Shown: piece by piece, positions 63,545 to 64,000 of the stretch
Numbering within the stretch: the stretch's first letter is position 1
Layout of the letters: every line of letters begins with the position of its first letter
Position numbers and translations under genes: made by a program
Assembly (NCBI RefSeq): GCF_021184025.1
Contig: NZ_CP036537.1
Span: 4,464,001 to 4,528,000 of the forward strand
Direction: 5' to 3'
DNA: 64,000 nucleotides
From: Rhodopseudomonas boonkerdii
Lineage (GTDB): Bacteria; Pseudomonadota; Alphaproteobacteria; Rhizobiales; Xanthobacteraceae
Notes under the pieces: model-generated
The model's input: only the letters and a program-made list of their open reading frames with translations
What the model was told of the DNA's origin: nothing
Databases searched by the model: none

Positions 63545-64000
63545 ATGACACAGGCACAACTCGCAGAGCGAGCGCCCGTCACATCAAGCGCTCCGCTGCT
63601 GCAGGTCCGCGACGTCAGCGTTGTGTTCGGCGGCATCATCGCATTGAACGGAATCACGTTCGACATGCAGAAAGGCCATATCCTCGGCCTGATCGGACCG
63701 AACGGTGCCGGCAAGACCACGCTGTTCAACTGCCTCTCCCGGCTCTATCAGCCGAGCAAGGGCGACATCCTGATGGAAGGCCAGTCGATCCTGTCGCGGC
63801 CCGCCCACAAGATCTCAGAGATTGGCATCGGCCGCACCTTCCAGAACGTCGCGCTGTTTCCGAACCTCACGGTTCGGGACAATGTCCGCGTTGGCAAGCA
63901 TGCCCGCACCAACAGCGACATCATCAGCGACAGCCTGAAGCTGCCATGGGTGCGCGCGGGCGAAGCGGCGATTAACAAGGACGTCAACGACATCCTCGGT
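63545..64000 (+). CDS. branched-chain amino acid-type ABC transporter ATPase, N-terminal part
   Basis: Only the first 152 residues are in the window; the frame is open to base 64000. Walker A G-P-N-G-A-G-K-T-T (about residues 54-62), Q-loop with F-Q-N-V-A-L-F-P-N-L-T-V, and the G-I-G-R-T-F-Q-N signature place it in the LivG subgroup. It starts 28 bases after the IclR gene stop. As part of a Liv-type importer it may bring in the dicarboxylic or aromatic acids degraded by the neighbouring operon (inference from context). Confidence 0.93.
   Translation, partial: MTQAQLAERAPVTSSAPLLQVRDVSVVFGGIIALNGITFDMQKGHILGLIGPNGAGKTTLFNCLSRLYQPSKGDILMEGQSILSRPAHKISEIGIGRTFQNVALFPNLTVRDNVRVGKHARTNSDIISDSLKLPWVRAGEAAINKDVNDILG

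Overview
The window is a GC-rich chromosomal segment of an alphaproteobacterium of the Bradyrhizobium/Rhodopseudomonas/Afipia/Tardiphaga group (inferred). The pointers are a single-gene cytochrome b/c1 fusion (fbcH) behind its Rieske gene, a fused trpE(G) preceded by a leader peptide with tandem Trp codons, a CcrM-type DNA methyltransferase with a RAMA domain, an ETF-quinone oxidoreductase, a beta-oxidation operon in the pimFABCD order known from Rhodopseudomonas palustris, and several families of dispersed palindromic intergenic elements. No rRNA, tRNA or CRISPR array was seen.

Layout. 0-9 kb: end of an SDR gene, then ispE and a TPR lipoprotein-like exported protein, ETF-QO, an atypical uracil-DNA glycosylase, a family-39 glycosyltransferase, rnhB and a VOC protein. 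9-20.8 kb: a PA0069-type radical SAM protein, a small GT2, a MarR-GNAT protein with its own inverted repeat, moaB, a zinc metallopeptidase, ccrM, an NTF2-like protein divergent from a LysR regulator, a PAS protein and a chemoreceptor with overlapping genes (an Aer split in two), and a flavin monooxygenase. 20.8-29.6 kb: mutY, a DUF721 protein and a DsbA-like thioredoxin, then an accessory stretch before smc. That stretch holds a 37-residue membrane peptide, a TetR repressor divergent from a TetX-like flavin monooxygenase with two palindromic operators between them, a GFA-family protein that has lost two zinc cysteines, a ParD-like/methionine aminopeptidase pair with overlapping stop and start codons, a truncated tyrosine recombinase, and about 220 bp that fold into many hairpins.

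29.6-42 kb: smc, an Rsm22-type methyltransferase, a COG4315 exported protein, a large autotransporter, lemA with an M48 protease, and two P-loop ATPases of unknown function. 42-49.8 kb: apt, trpE(G) with a complete attenuator, two GNAT acetyltransferases, a dienelactone hydrolase, and the bc1 complex genes. 50-54.6 kb: a TonB-dependent siderophore receptor with a PepSY membrane protein, and trmL. 54.7-64 kb: the pim-like dicarboxylate/fatty acid degradation operon on the minus strand, controlled probably by a divergent IclR regulator through a perfect palindrome, followed by the start of a Liv-type ABC transporter.

The most rewarding places for a second look are the accessory stretch between dsbA and smc (TetX-like gene, ParD/MetAP couple, recombinase remnant and structured RNA-like segment), the trp attenuator, which may also act as a leaderless small RNA and peptide, and the pair of uncharacterised P-loop ATPases at 40.4-42.1 kb.
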